Below, one piece after another: positions 46,501 to 59,117 of a stretch of DNA of 64,000 bases. Source of the DNA: Helicostylum pulchrum (Eukaryota > Mucoromycota > Mucoromycetes > Mucorales > Mucoraceae); assembly GCA_025677825.1 (NCBI GenBank), contig JAIXMO010000042.1, forward strand, positions 205,255-269,254, read 5' to 3'. Positions within the stretch are counted from its first letter, which is position 1; each line of letters starts with the position of its first letter. Made by a program: the position numbers and the translations under genes. The notes under the pieces were generated by a model that worked only from the letters and a program-made list of their open reading frames with translations, did no database searches and had not been told where the DNA came from.

Positions 46501-47898
46501 ACGACTGAGGTTCTGGAGACTACTTCTACTGCTACTACTACAACAGAGGTTCCAACTACAACGACCAAAACAACTACTGCAACTACTACAGCCACAACGG
46601 AAATCCCAACGCCTACACCCTATGACGGTTATTCAGACGGCGGTTTAGACGATGATGGTGATGATGGTTATGGTAATGGAGAGTGGCAAGGCGATTCAGA
46701 CTATACCGCTTCTAGTATATACACGTATCAAACCTTGTCATGGCTAACCGAGACATTTTACTACAATACTGGCCCCGAAACAACGACTACTACAACTACT
46801 ATTACAGAAACAACCACAACATATATGGATAGTCCCACATCTACAGATAACCCCACGCCTACAATCACTAATCCAACCATTACAACAGATAGTTCTAAAA
46901 CAGATCAAAGCACAGCAACAGCTACTACTAATACTAATACGACTACTACTGCGACTGAGACAACAACTAGTATAAGTGAAGATACTGATGAAGGCACAGA
47001 TGAAGATACCGAAGAAGTGCCGAAACCGACTTCTACTGAAGATGAGTCCGAGACATCATTGGCAAATGCTAGTATATTCGCACAATTCATTGCTCCTAAC
47101 GAAAATACCTTTAATTCAGGTAAAAAAAAATCAAATGTATGTATATAGCGTATATTCATTCTTTTGTAATAACAGATAATAGTGAAGCTACTTATATCAA
47201 ATTTAACGGGATATCATACGACGTACTAGTGGAAGACTATATCAAAGCGGCCGTACTAGTTCAAGAACTACCTATAGTTATTAGTAACTCGCTTGGAGTA
47301 TCTCCTAGTGATGTCAGGGTTGTTTCAATTACAAGAAGTACTTTAAACGAACCACAAACTGACGCGACTGGAGTACCGATGGAATGCATTATAGCGACAG
47401 TAGCTATTCCTAAAGGAAGGACTAGGCAACTTCAAGCAGTAATTGATTCGGATAATAGTTTATTGTATTCAGGCTCAAGTTTGATACCATCTTTTATTGA
47501 TAAGGCTTATCCTATTACTAGTAGATTAGGTAAACTACTTTTTTTTTAAAAAAAAATTGAAACTAAAAAACGTTATTTCTATAGGAATTGGCAATTTATC
47601 TCCTGTTCCAAACGTTACTGACCCTAACGAGCCCAATAAAGAAAACCCTCCATCTAATGACACTGGAATAATTTCCAAACCCAGTATTATTGGTATATGT
47701 GTAGGAGTAGGCATCAGTGTCTACGCAGCAGCAACCATAGCCGGTGTTTTGTATTACCGCAAACGTAAAGCGATCAAGGACGAAATAGCTCAGAAACAAC
47801 ATATTATGTTTGCCGATAGTATATCTTCACCTATAATGCAAAGTAACTCACTGGGTTTTGTACCTTCACCATATAGACAACCTTCTAATTTACGCTAA
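43538..47898 (+). CDS. Large mucin-like Ser/Thr-rich type I membrane protein
   Basis: Six exons, 43538-43648, 43713-44190, 44268-44765, 44828-47119, 47176-47529 and 47585-47898, give 1,348 residues. The first exon is a signal peptide (YTLPILLFLTVLLLTSVQAS). Residues ~80-1040 are almost pure Ser/Thr with scattered acidic residues, so heavily O-glycosylated. An acidic DGYSDGGLDDDGDDGYGN patch interrupts them near residue 890. Exon 5 encodes a compact globular segment (YIKFNGISYDVLVEDYIKAA ... LGVSPSDVRVVSITRS) reminiscent of SEA-like juxtamembrane modules. One TM helix (IIGICVGVGISVYAAATIAG) and a 50-residue basic cytoplasmic tail follow. Layout resembles surface sensors such as Msb2/Hkr1, but no homology is claimed. 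Repeats are imperfect rather than exact tandem units. Confidence 0.75.
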
Positions 47899-48081
47899 TA
47901 AAATCCCTTACTGTACATATCATTAAATTTTACATTATTACCTTGGTACGTAGTGCACAATAATTGAATGAATAGAATTCGGATCCCCGCCATTTTTTTA
48001 TTTTTTTTAAATAACCCTTAATCATTAAATTCGACCTACTTTTCTTTTCTTTTTTTCGTGTCAAGATCAATATATTTCAAG

Positions 48082-48812
48082 ATGAGCCTCCGTACATCTA
48101 TGTTCGCTTTAGCGGCCAGTTTAATTCTCGGTTTATTCGTGTTGCCATCTGTAGTTAAAGCTACTGCTTTAACATACAACATTGGTGCTAACGAAAAGTC
48201 TTGTTTTTACATCATGAACGATAAACCCGGCAAAAAAGTTGGTTTCTATTTTGCTGTAGGTAGTTTTTAATATATTTATATAAAAAAGAGAAGAAGTTCT
48301 TACCGGTTTATATATATATATACATGTAGGTACAACAAGGTGGTTCATTTGATATCGATTACGAAGTATCAGCACCAAACGGCGATTCTATTTTGAAGGG
48401 AGAACAAGAAAAACAAGGTGATTTTGTATTTACTGCCAATTATTTTGGAGAATACGCTTTCTGCTTTTCCAACGATATGTCTACATTTGCCGATAAATTG
48501 ATCGATTTCGAGATTGCGGTCGAAAATGAAGCCCGTCCTCAATTTACAAAAGATGCCGACGGTAAAGAACAACCTGAAACACTTACTGAAATGGACGAAT
48601 CCCTTTTAAGAATTTCTAGTTCCATCACAAACATTGCTCGTACCCAAAAGTATTTCCGTACCAGAGAAAACCGTAATTATTCTACTGTCACTTCTACCAT
48701 CAGTAGAATTTTTTGGTTTGCTTCTTTGGAAAGTTTGGCTATTATTGCAATGGCTTGTTTCCAAGTATTTGTTATCAAGAGTTTCTTTAGCACTAAGAGA
48801 GGTGGTGTTTAA
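48082..48812 (+). CDS. p24 family cargo receptor (GOLD domain)
   Basis: Exons 48082-48255 and 48330-48812 give 218 residues. A signal peptide (residues 1-32) precedes a GOLD domain beginning TALTYNIGANEKSCFYIMND, with the conserved second cysteine in GEYAFCFSNDMS. A coiled coil region (LRISSSITNIARTQKYFRTR, with ENRNYSTVTSTISRIFWFAS) leads to a single TM helix, and the tail ends FFSTKRGGV. This order defines Emp24/Erv25/Erp (TMED) proteins that cycle between ER and Golgi in COPII/COPI vesicles. Assignment to one of the four p24 subfamilies is not secure. A run of 29 T lies just downstream (48881-48909). Confidence 0.9.
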
Positions 48813-48876
48813 ATAAACTTTTTTTTAAATGAACAAAAAAGCACTTTATTGTTTGTTGTATGTACTTGCACTTAAG

Positions 48877-48909
<33 letters not shown>

Positions 48910-49105
48910 CTGGCTTATAAGAAGGCATCTCGTTTCATATCCCGAGTCGTCGTATTTAAAAAAAAAAACTATTTTCTTTTTTCTATTCTCCTTTTTATAT
49001 TTATTCACTACACAACAACAGAAAAAAAACTTCACTACAGTTGAATAAGAAACGCTTGCTTGTCATTTATTGGTTACGCAATACAGAAAAAGAAAAGAAA
49101 ATACC

Positions 49106-52100
49106 ATGTCTGACCGAGATCATTCATCTCAACAGAGTAACAATAATAAACAACCTCCACTTATCAACACTGTTTTAGATAAAAATACCAATGAAAAAAA
49201 GAAAAAGTCTTTAGGTTGGGATAAAGTAAGAGAGACTATGGGCGAGACAAGTGCTGAAGGAGTCTATTGCGATTCACCGTTGTCTTCTTTAACATCTTCT
49301 CCCATTTCTGCCAGAACCATTTCTCCTAAACCAGGACAAACTGCACTTAAGAAGCAACACTTGAATCCTTTTATGCGAAATCAACAAGCATCTACATTAG
49401 AAGTAGGTGGTAGTGAAGGAAAACTCTCACTTGCCAACACAACCTTAATAGCTGCACAAGCAGCCGGCCTATCAAACTTCAATAGAAACTTTCGTACACC
49501 AGGCCATAAGAATGGTGTGATCTATGCCACTTCGACTGCAGTTCAACAAGATATTTATCGACTTGAACGTGATTTAGATAAGCTATTGATAAAATCCGAT
49601 GGTCCGTCCCAGTATGCTAGTTTTGCCGATTCGCTATCTTCTCTAGATAGCTCAATTATCTTACCACTACCACCTTTATTTGATAGATCAATGAATAACA
49701 CGTTTAGTTCTGCAACCGGTAAAAGATCTGTTTTTCATAGACAGTCTGTAGCAGACATGTTTCCAAATAATATATCGGCGTCTGAAGTAGACGGTACAAT
49801 TAATGAAGTTGTAAATTCGGATACATCAAAGATATCACTTATTATGTCTTCTATTATGGATTCAATGATGAAACATAAAGCTGCAACTAGATTGCCCTTG
49901 ACTGCTGAAATTCTAGCTATGTTAGCTGTACCTTTTGATAAATCGCCGCTACTAGGTAAACAAACGAAAAAAAAGGGAACATAGTCCTTCATGTATACAT
50001 TTAAACTCATATTACTACTATTAGAATCCGATTGTATGCAAGCATTAGATATGTTTGATTATATTAGAAACAGATTTACAATTTTAGATATTTCTGTAAG
50101 TTTAAATTATTTTATATACGTTTGTCCCTTTCAAAATCTTATTCTAAAATACAGGAACATTTTGAACAAATATTATTTTGTTGTCGATTGTTAGGTTCAG
50201 GCAATTTAAACACAAAGGTAATAATATATGTATCTCATTCTATATACACACAATATCAACTCACTTTGGTTTATTAGAAACGTGTACTTGATATTTTAAA
50301 CGTTTTACTTCAACCCTGTACTGTTACTCCAGGATTTTTACCTTCAACGCCTTCTACATACCATTCACTTGTTTATACCCTTTCAGATGCTTTAGCAAGA
50401 TTAAATATCCAATCCAAATACGATAAGGATAGTATGATGTGTGGACATTCTATCGACCCGGATACAGACCACCACGCCATTTCTGCTGGCATCCTGGATA
50501 TTCTAGATAACTTGGCCAATGGTTCCTTAATCCCTATTGTAGGTGACTCATGGAAATCCTATTACTCTAAATCCAGTCCTCAAATACCCACCATTATTTC
50601 TAAATTATGTCTTGTTGAATCACTTTTAAAATGTCTTATGGTAGGAGTCTGTGGTCAAACCGATCCATTCCATGGCGCCGACACCTTTACTAACCTCTCT
50701 GAGCGTTGTCGTGACAAACTGATCTTCCAAACACTTTTACCGCGTTACTGGATTGAACCGGACATTAATGCAAGACCGGCTTATTTCAAAATCATCTTTT
50801 TACTGACAGAGTTGGCATGTGACACTTTCTTGACAGCTCGAGTACAAGATTTAAAGACTGATACTGCTATAACCACCTATCTATTACCTCTAGTTATTGA
50901 AAAGCTTTCTCCTTCTAAGTTAGTGCCTTACTTGATCAATAGAAATACTGATGAATCTCAAAAAACGATTGCATTAAATGTAATGATGATGCTATTATCA
51001 TTATTATCCGTCTGTAACTTTCAAGAACAACCGCAACAAATACAGCCAACCAGTTGTCATTCATCGCCCAAAGCCAGTCCACGTCCTTCTGTGGCTGATT
51101 TTTCAAGTATATCCACTAGTGTATATACAGCAGAAGCTATACAAGACCAACAAAGTATATTGAGTTTCAATGTGAACGCAGCAGAAGATGCAGTCATAAG
51201 AAACTTATTAATGACCTTAAAAGGTCATATACTAGAATTTTGGAACTCTGGATATAAGGATCTTATTTTAGCAGGCATAGAATCCATGCTTCAAGACGCA
51301 ACTGGTGAAAGAATCGCACGATGTTATCAGAACCTCGTATTCCACATCGATTCTACCATGGCTGAAGAAATTGTTAAAAAGACAATACCCTGTTTATTTA
51401 AGCGTTTAATTGATACTTACCCTCCTGCCATTCCTTTGCTCTGTCAAACCCTATATGAAATATCTAAACACCATCGATCGGCATTTTTTAAACCGGTTGT
51501 TTCTTGCGTTGCCTCTGATGATGAAGATAAAGTCTCGAACCTTTTAAACTTAATCACTTGTATACGTCGTTACTTATCCGGTGTACAATTTTGGATGCAA
51601 GATGCAGAAATGATTAATGTTTTATTGTTAAGCGATGTAGGACAATCCAAAAAGAAACAAGAAGCCGAATCGTCTTCAAATACTAGTACACAACCCAATC
51701 TAACAGCACATAATACACATCCTGAGTCACAATGGGGAAGCACCACATTAGGTCAATGTACTATAACATCTGAATTTATGTGGGCAGTGAAAGAAATGCG
51801 TGAACGGCAATCAGATGTCCATCGTAATATGGAAGAGGACGAAATTGCAAAAAAATTTTTGATCGATTTAGAAAGAAGATTATCTGTGTTCTTGGCAGCA
51901 AAAGAAAAAGTATCGTTAGTACCAATGCCCTTGCGTGTACTTTTATGTAACATCTTTATCGATATTCGATTCTTTTGTAATACAACGCATCGACCTGGAT
52001 GGTTAACTCGCGTAATTGAATGGGCTATACAACCTGTTATTTCAACACCTGAGCACACGTATCAACATATACTTCCTATTATCAACCCAGAAGAGTCACC

Positions 52101-55100
52101 TACTCCCAATAACCCTCCCGTTGAACGTAAAATGGCTATTTTACATACAGGGCATCTTACCGATATATCCATTATGTTTGAACGGTTAAACGCCGTTTAT
52201 TTAAACGTAGTAGAGAGCTTAGAATACGAAACCAACGATACGAACGATTACGGAGGTTCTAATTTAAAACCTGGGTCTTTACCACAACAAACCACGCTGA
52301 ACGAACCTAGTTATTCACGTTATGTACAGGTACCTCGTCATAAACGACATCAGTTAATTTATCAAATGTACCCTATCAGTCGATCTGCAGCTCTATCACT
52401 TGACTTGGATCCTTCTACCGTTACTGAGAACGGGACAAATATAATTGAAGCACCTGCTTCCAAGCTGGCGAAGTATCGATTTGAAAATATGGAAAAAATC
52501 AATCAAGACGCTTTTGGTTCTGTATTTTCATTATTAGCTGCTGTGTTCACTACATTATCCTCAAATGAGTTCAATAAATTGGTAAGACCGCTTTGGGAAC
52601 GGCATATGGATGATCGTATGTCTCCGTCTTTTATACCGGCTGTATTTTTGTTAATGGAATGTGGTGAAAAGATACCTAAAATTATGATTGAAGTATGTAC
52701 GCATGATTTTTACAGGTATGTTATTACGTTATAAATATTCGTATTGATAAATAGGTTTAAATTAACCTTTTTTTAGTGGTGATCCTCTACGTCGTTTAGC
52801 TGTTATTCAAAAGCATTCTTCACTGAGCGCTTTTAGATTTAATGTATTAGAACAAGAATACATTCCTATTTCGTCGCGTCGAAGACCATTCCGTGGTGAT
52901 GGTGGAGCCTTCTCTACACCTTTTGTTCCTACCGATCTCGGCAGTAACCAATTTACACTGGACGAACCCAATTGGATGTCCAAACTTAAAAACACCAGTA
53001 ACTTCCCAATTGAACTTAAACGCCAAATTCAAGAGCTTGGATGGGATGAAGATGATAATGGAGATGAACATGAAGCCTTAAAAAAGGTACTGACACCTTT
53101 AACCTTACTTCCTTCCTTATTCCTAGATGAAGAAGAAGAAAGAAACGATGATGAAGTTCCTAACATTCATCAAAATGCTAAATCTACACAAATCAGTAAA
53201 ATTATTACTCGAAGAAAGAGAGCAACTACTATTCCCTCTGTCACAATTTCATTCTTGAGTATGGTAGATCTTTTAAATGATGATTATGGAGGTGCTTCCA
53301 ATGCATTACGTGAATTACTGGAATACTTTTTAAGAGATGATCCTTCGTTGTTCTTACGAGCATTTATTAGCGATCTTGGAAAGTTTAAGTTGGATAGACA
53401 CCGGGATATGCTTACACGTCTTCGATACTTGGTCAGTATGCAATACAAGATGCCACCTGGATTCACGCATATCCTATTTAATTACTTGGCCGGTATGTTG
53501 AAATGGCTTACTCGAGAAAATAAGAAGGATGGACTTGTGCTAATGACATTAATCCATCCTATCTTGGCCGAACTCATCTTATCTACAAACGATTTATCAA
53601 TTCGAGATTTAAGAAAGAACAAGATTGAACATTTGCTATCCAGTACTGGTAGATTTTGGTTTACGCATGAACAACCTGCCGATATGTTTCCTCGCTACCT
53701 TTCCAATGAAAAGACGCCATTCAGTGTACTAGATATTCCTTCTGAAATATTTTCAGTTGCCATGTTACGTATCAGTCATATTCAATTCTTGACAAATTAT
53801 TTGTTTAGGTATCCTCGTGAAGTATATACAGTTAAAAAATCTTTACAAGATTATGAACCTACACCCATCCCAGGCGATAAAGCTGAATCTCGATGGACAA
53901 TGGAAGAGACTTATTATCCTGATATTACTCGACGTACTGGTCGAGATATAAGCCCACATATCAATAATCAGCTAAACAAAACCAACGCTACAAGACAACC
54001 CGGTCAACAACAATCAGATATTGGGAACTTATCTGCACTTCGCGCTCGAATTTGGTTACGTTTTATAGATAACTTGCTAAATGGTTTAAACAAGAACTAT
54101 AATGATCGAGAGGAATTAGAACGTATCTTACAAGGAGTCAATGTTATTATTACCGAACACGATCGAGACTTTGGTATCATCGGTCAAGCTCTAATTCTAT
54201 ATACACGTGTAGTGACAAGATTTAAACGTTTATTTGTTTCTAATCGTGGATATACAACATTTTTGCCAGCTCTTTTCAAAGTATTTTGTGAAGTTGATTC
54301 TTTTCCTCAAGTAAGATCTGCAATCACTTTTGCTTGGTGTCGATTTTATGCTGTTCATGAAGAATCGTTCGTATTTCAAATGTTGGGTACTTTAGTTCCT
54401 ATTATCTTAAATGCTTATTCTCAATCGCACGATCTTGGCTCTTGGATGGTTGATAACCTATTTATTTTAATGCAAGCAATGCACGACCCACCTCACTTGG
54501 GTGCCACCTCTGATGTCCTTGGACTACAACTACAAGTAGAAATAGACGACCACGAACGTAGTATTCAAGAGCGTATCGATGCCGCCAGCAACCCTATGAC
54601 CGTACCACTATCCACCACCATCTTAAAACCCTTAGCCAGAAGTGTCACTGCTCCTATAGCTCAACTGGATATCAACAATTACAACAACCGATCATTTGAA
54701 CTTATTAACTTTGTCAAACTATTCTTAACTATTATTGCGTATGATCCGGGATCGTTACGTGCCGAACAATTCGTAAAGATTTTCCGTCACTTGATTCCTC
54801 GGTTACAAACGTTTCCTGGCATGAAGGATTTGATTGATGAAGGTATCTCTGCCTTAATTGATGTATTTGCTAAATTTAGCAAAAATGCAAAACCTGTGTT
54901 TTCAACAACGGTCGGGTCAAACTCAAATATATACCAAGGTGTATCGTTAGATGACGCTAGAGCGTCTGGTATTGGAGGCGCTGGTAGTGGCGCGCGTACC
55001 GAATCTGCTCAACATGCGTATGGTAAACAATGGCAACAAAATGATAGATTAACCGTAAAGAAAGAATTTGTATTGTTGGTACATGAACACTTGAAACATA

Positions 55101-57103
55101 ATGGTACTCTAAGTGAATTATCACACGAAAAGATGGCTCATATTATCAAGATTGTAATGCAAAATTATGGTTTGGTTAAAGGATACATGTGCCCCACCGA
55201 CTGGATTAAAAATTATCTTATTGTCAGTTTACATTCTATGTCAAGTATACGAAGTCATAACAAGACATTTAAGAAGGTATTGAACGCTATTTTCACTCAG
55301 TATCGTGTACAATGGAAGACTATGGCCGCATCTGATTTATACGATGGGTTAGCTATTGCGTTAGAAAAGGGACAAGGAAAACCAGTGTTTATGCACGATA
55401 TTGCTGAAATTATGAATGAAAAATTTGTTTCGTTTGGTCTTACGGCCGCTACTCGACATAATTGGGAAGATGATAGCAAAGGGCATACAAAATACTGTAA
55501 TAGTTTAGCTCGGTTAATTATTGCGATTATGGAGAATTCAACACAAGATGTCTTGGGTGAGATTGAAAAGCAAGCACCTTCATCTGGTCTTATTGGTAAT
55601 ATCATTATTCCTATTTGTCTACAATACAATCTTCAATGGGACTATAACAACTTGCCCATGTCTGGTAAATTTAGACCTGACCCAACGAGTAACTGGACAC
55701 GTCTATTAAATTACATATCTAGAGCATGTAGTCAAGCTTCATTACTTAAAAGTAAATCCTCTGGGTTTTCTTTAGCTCAATTGACAAGTGGTATGGGACA
55801 AGCTAACGCCCAAGAGAATATTGATACAACAGAGTTTCCTGATATTAAGGATAGTAAGCAAACGCCACATTCTGTTGCTTTACTATTTTCATTAAGTTTT
55901 GTTGCCATGAAGATTATATTGGTTAGAGGTTCTAAATCTTTTGATAAACTTAAAGGGTCATGGGTACAAATTGCTTATTTTATCAAAACTGCACTTGTAT
56001 TTGGACAAACCTTAAAGTTTTTAAAGCCAAAGTCTGGTAGGTCTACTCCTCATAATATGGCATCACCAGCTAGTGGAGGATTATCTCCTGGAATCCTTTC
56101 TCCTGGAGTACTCTCTCCTGGAATAAATGCATGGACCAATTCCAACGAAGGTCGTACTGGGTTCTCTTTTAGTGCTCCCTTAAATACTGGTACGATTTAT
56201 GATTTCACAACCTGGAGATTCTTAGAATTTGTAGCAAGTTACAAAAGTCCATTGCTATTATTTTTAAAAGATTTTATTCAAGAAAAATTAATTGATATGG
56301 GAGGAAGTGCTAATAGTAACCGATCATCAGTCTATTCACCTCTTGCAACACCTAATGGTAACATGAGCTTTGGAGGAATTCCATCCTTTTCTGGTAAAGA
56401 TAATAGCCCAGCCCGATGGAAGAGTTGGGGAGGTGGATCGAATGCATCTATGCCAACTTTACGTCACCAACATTCAGGTTACTCCGTTACACAACAAGGA
56501 ACTATCCCGCAATTAAATATTCAAGATGCCGATCTGACACTTCCTTTACCTAATAGTGTACCTGAGAATTCATCATCTAACGGATTGGGTTTGCATATTC
56601 CCGGCAAACCAAATCTCAGTAGTCCAAGTGTTTCGCCTCGCGTACCTCCTGTACCCAGTTCGCCTTCTTTATCAATTAATTTAGTATCTGATATATCTGA
56701 TCTTGAAGCTCCTTCCAGCCTCAACTCACCAAAGCATTCGTTCTCTCTTAAACAGCCAAAGAAGGATGCCAGTAGACACTCCTCTTCCATTTACGTCAAC
56801 CCTCAAGGGCTGTTTAATTCTGGTATTAGAGAAAACTCATCTACTGTGTTACATATCCTTCACGCTGAATCAATTACTTCGATTGTTCATGTTCAACTCT
56901 GTATGGGTTTTAAGCCTGCTCTACCGTGGATGGCTGCCAAATCTATGCAACAGTTAAAGCCTTGGAATAGTAGAGAAGCCGTATCTAAGTTATCCGCTGA
57001 ATGGCAGTTACTACTTCAGTTGTATGCTGAAAATGATGTAACCAAAGTTCAGTCGCCTGGTGTTGGGCCAAATAGTAATAACCCATCTACACCTCTTATA
57101 TAA
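49106..57103 (+). CDS. Very large helical-repeat protein, probable UNC80-like
   Basis: Five exons, 49106-49955, 50025-50095, 50155-50217, 50278-52715 and 52777-57103, give 2,582 residues. The first ~280 are disordered Ser-rich; then long amphipathic helix-rich segments without transmembrane stretches run to about residue 2280. The final ~300 residues are Ser/Pro-rich (GGLSPGILSPGVLSPG, SPSVSPRVPPVPSSPSLS) and end with a short conserved helix. Blocks such as ARIWLRFIDNLLNGLNKNYN, EHDRDFGIIGQALILYTRVV and FKVFCEVDSFPQVRSAITFA remind me of fungal proteins annotated as UNC80 C-terminal. In animals UNC80 is an auxiliary subunit of the NALCN channel, whose fungal relative is Cch1. Alternative: another HEAT/ARM scaffold. 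Gene reality is firm; the name is tentative. Confidence 0.7.
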
Positions 57104-57570
57104 TTGAATCATTTTTGTATATTTTATTAAATTGTTGTCTTGTTTTTTACATTGTATAATCAAATTAGAGTGAATAATAAATGCTATCGAAACGGTCCTA
57201 CTTCACTGCTATTCTTCGAATAAGAGATGCCTTGTTTCGAATACTCTTTTACGATATATAATATAATCGGATAAAACATTTAAGGTATCATGCGCTTCTT
57301 TTATCACTGCATGTCAAATTAAAAGTATGTAGCATTTATTAAAAACAATACAAAAATAGCAAAGACATTAATAATGAAAAAGAAGTAGCGTATCACATTA
57401 GTTTTTCACGATGGTTCCAGAAACCCTCAATTTATTGTATAACGCAATTTTAAGGGATCGGCTTAGTATTTCGTAGCATTAATGTTATCACTTCCAACTA
57501 TTTATTAACTTTAATAAAAACTAGTAACTAAAATCATATTGAAACCTTTTTTTTTTTTTGGAAGCAAAAA
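57104..57570. other. intergenic, no gene seen
   Basis: 3' flank of the large gene up to the terminal repeat of the next element. AT-rich, no coding signal. Confidence 0.5.
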
Positions 57571-58720
57571 CACCACGGAAAAAAATCGGTGTTTTTACTG
57601 GTTTGGGGTGATTTAAAAGTGTTTTTTCAGGTGTTTTTTGTAAACACTTGCCCAGAAAGTGATATAAAGATACTTTTAGGTGTTATTTTTAGCCACCCAA
57701 CGAGAAAGTGTTTTAAAGTGTTTTAAAGTGTCAAAATAAATTTCTTAAAAGTGACGTTTAAAGTGTTGAGGTTATTTAAAGTTTAATAGTTACGCAGAGG
57801 AAAAAAACGACAACAATAATTTTTTTCGATAAATAAAAAGTTTCCTTTTCTTTTTTTTTAATCTCTTGTTTAATAAAAATAAATCAGAAGCTTAGTCAAA
57901 AAGAATGAATACGTACCCGAGAGCTGCTCTTATACAGCACTGTGTCTTCCAACATGTTGCTAATAAGCCATACTTATTTCGTCAGCCTTTTTTTTTTAAA
58001 AAAACACTTACTTTCAGGGATTGAGCTTAGCAATTAATGTTAAAAAGGTAAATGCACTATTAACTTGCGCTTTTTTGGCTATTATACTTTTTATTTCCAG
58101 TTACCAATCAGTCTATTAATCCTTTTGGGATAGCTTGTATATTGCAAACTGTCAGTTTTTCTCAAAACCTTTAAAATTAATAGTAGATTTGTTAAGTTTG
58201 TTTATGATTCGGACTGTGGCTATTACGGTACTAATCACGATATTATATTAGAGAATGCTACTATACTACCAAAATGACATCTTAATGTAATAGACGCCCA
58301 AATTAAAGTAAGTAAACCGTATAAACGTACTGTGATCTTTACTAACAAAATTTACAACACAACTGCTAATTAGGAAAGTCGTTAAATTCCAAGGCTCATG
58401 TTTGTTTAGAAAAAAGGTAAGTTCAATCGAAATATAACCATTTTCAAAGGAGACATTATACATTTGCGTATATTCACTGTGCTTAACAGCATAAACGGCA
58501 ATAATAAAAGTGAGAGTTTATTGTAACACAAAATAAAGCGATTAGAGTGGTTTAAAGTGATTTAAAGTGGTTTTAAAGTAAGCAGGAGAAAGTGATTTTG
58601 AAGTGACTTTAGGTGGTTTCCATATCACTTTGTGCACGGTAAAAAGCACCTTTTTTAGGTGTTTTTAGGTGTTTTTTGTCACTTTAAAACACTTAAAAAC
58701 ACCGATTTTTTTCCGTGGTG
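57571..58720. mobile_element. 1,150 bp non-autonomous element with perfect 27 bp TIRs
   Basis: The first 27 bp (57571-57597, beginning CACCACGG) are repeated without mismatch in inverse orientation at 58694-58720. AAA flanks both ends (57568-57570 and 58721-58723), fitting a 3 bp target duplication. Inside each end the motif TTTAAAGTG or AAAGTG recurs many times (57610-57780 and 58550-58620), like subterminal transposase-binding arrays. CAC termini, 3 bp duplication and subterminal arrays fit CMC/EnSpm elements. No transposase is encoded; the interior holds only short unrecognised frames. The intact repeats suggest recent insertion. Confidence 0.8.
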
Positions 58721-59117
58721 AAAGGTGTTTAGAAATTGTACCTTTGCAAATACTACTGTAAATAAAATAAAATGTAGATAGGTAAATACATGCTAAATAC
58801 ATCCGTAGATGTGTTTCATATTGGTTACTGTTATAGACCTAACCTGGTATATTTTAGCGTTAAGACGTATATCTACGGTTCCGATCTATACCTACAAAAA
58901 AATTGGTTACTTGGTATCGTATGTTAATACAACTTTGTATTTTGTTCTCCAGGTAAATGTATGCAGTTTACTGGCATACCATAAAGGTTTACATATCATT
59001 AATATATGAGCTATTTGATGTATGACTAAAATACAATTATATAGTGTGTATATTTAAGAAGGTAAAATAAAGTAAAATACCATTCATAGTTTTTCTTTTA
59101 TTTCAATTTATCTTTTA
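58721..59117. other. intergenic, no gene seen
   Basis: AT-rich spacer before the P450 relic; no feature recognised. Confidence 0.5.

Noticed and set aside
45009..46595. Long minus-strand open frames rich in Val/Leu opposite the mucin-like gene
   Set aside because: They are the antisense of Thr/Ser codon repeats (ACT/TCT read as AGT/GTA); the plus strand has signal peptide, phased introns and TM helix.
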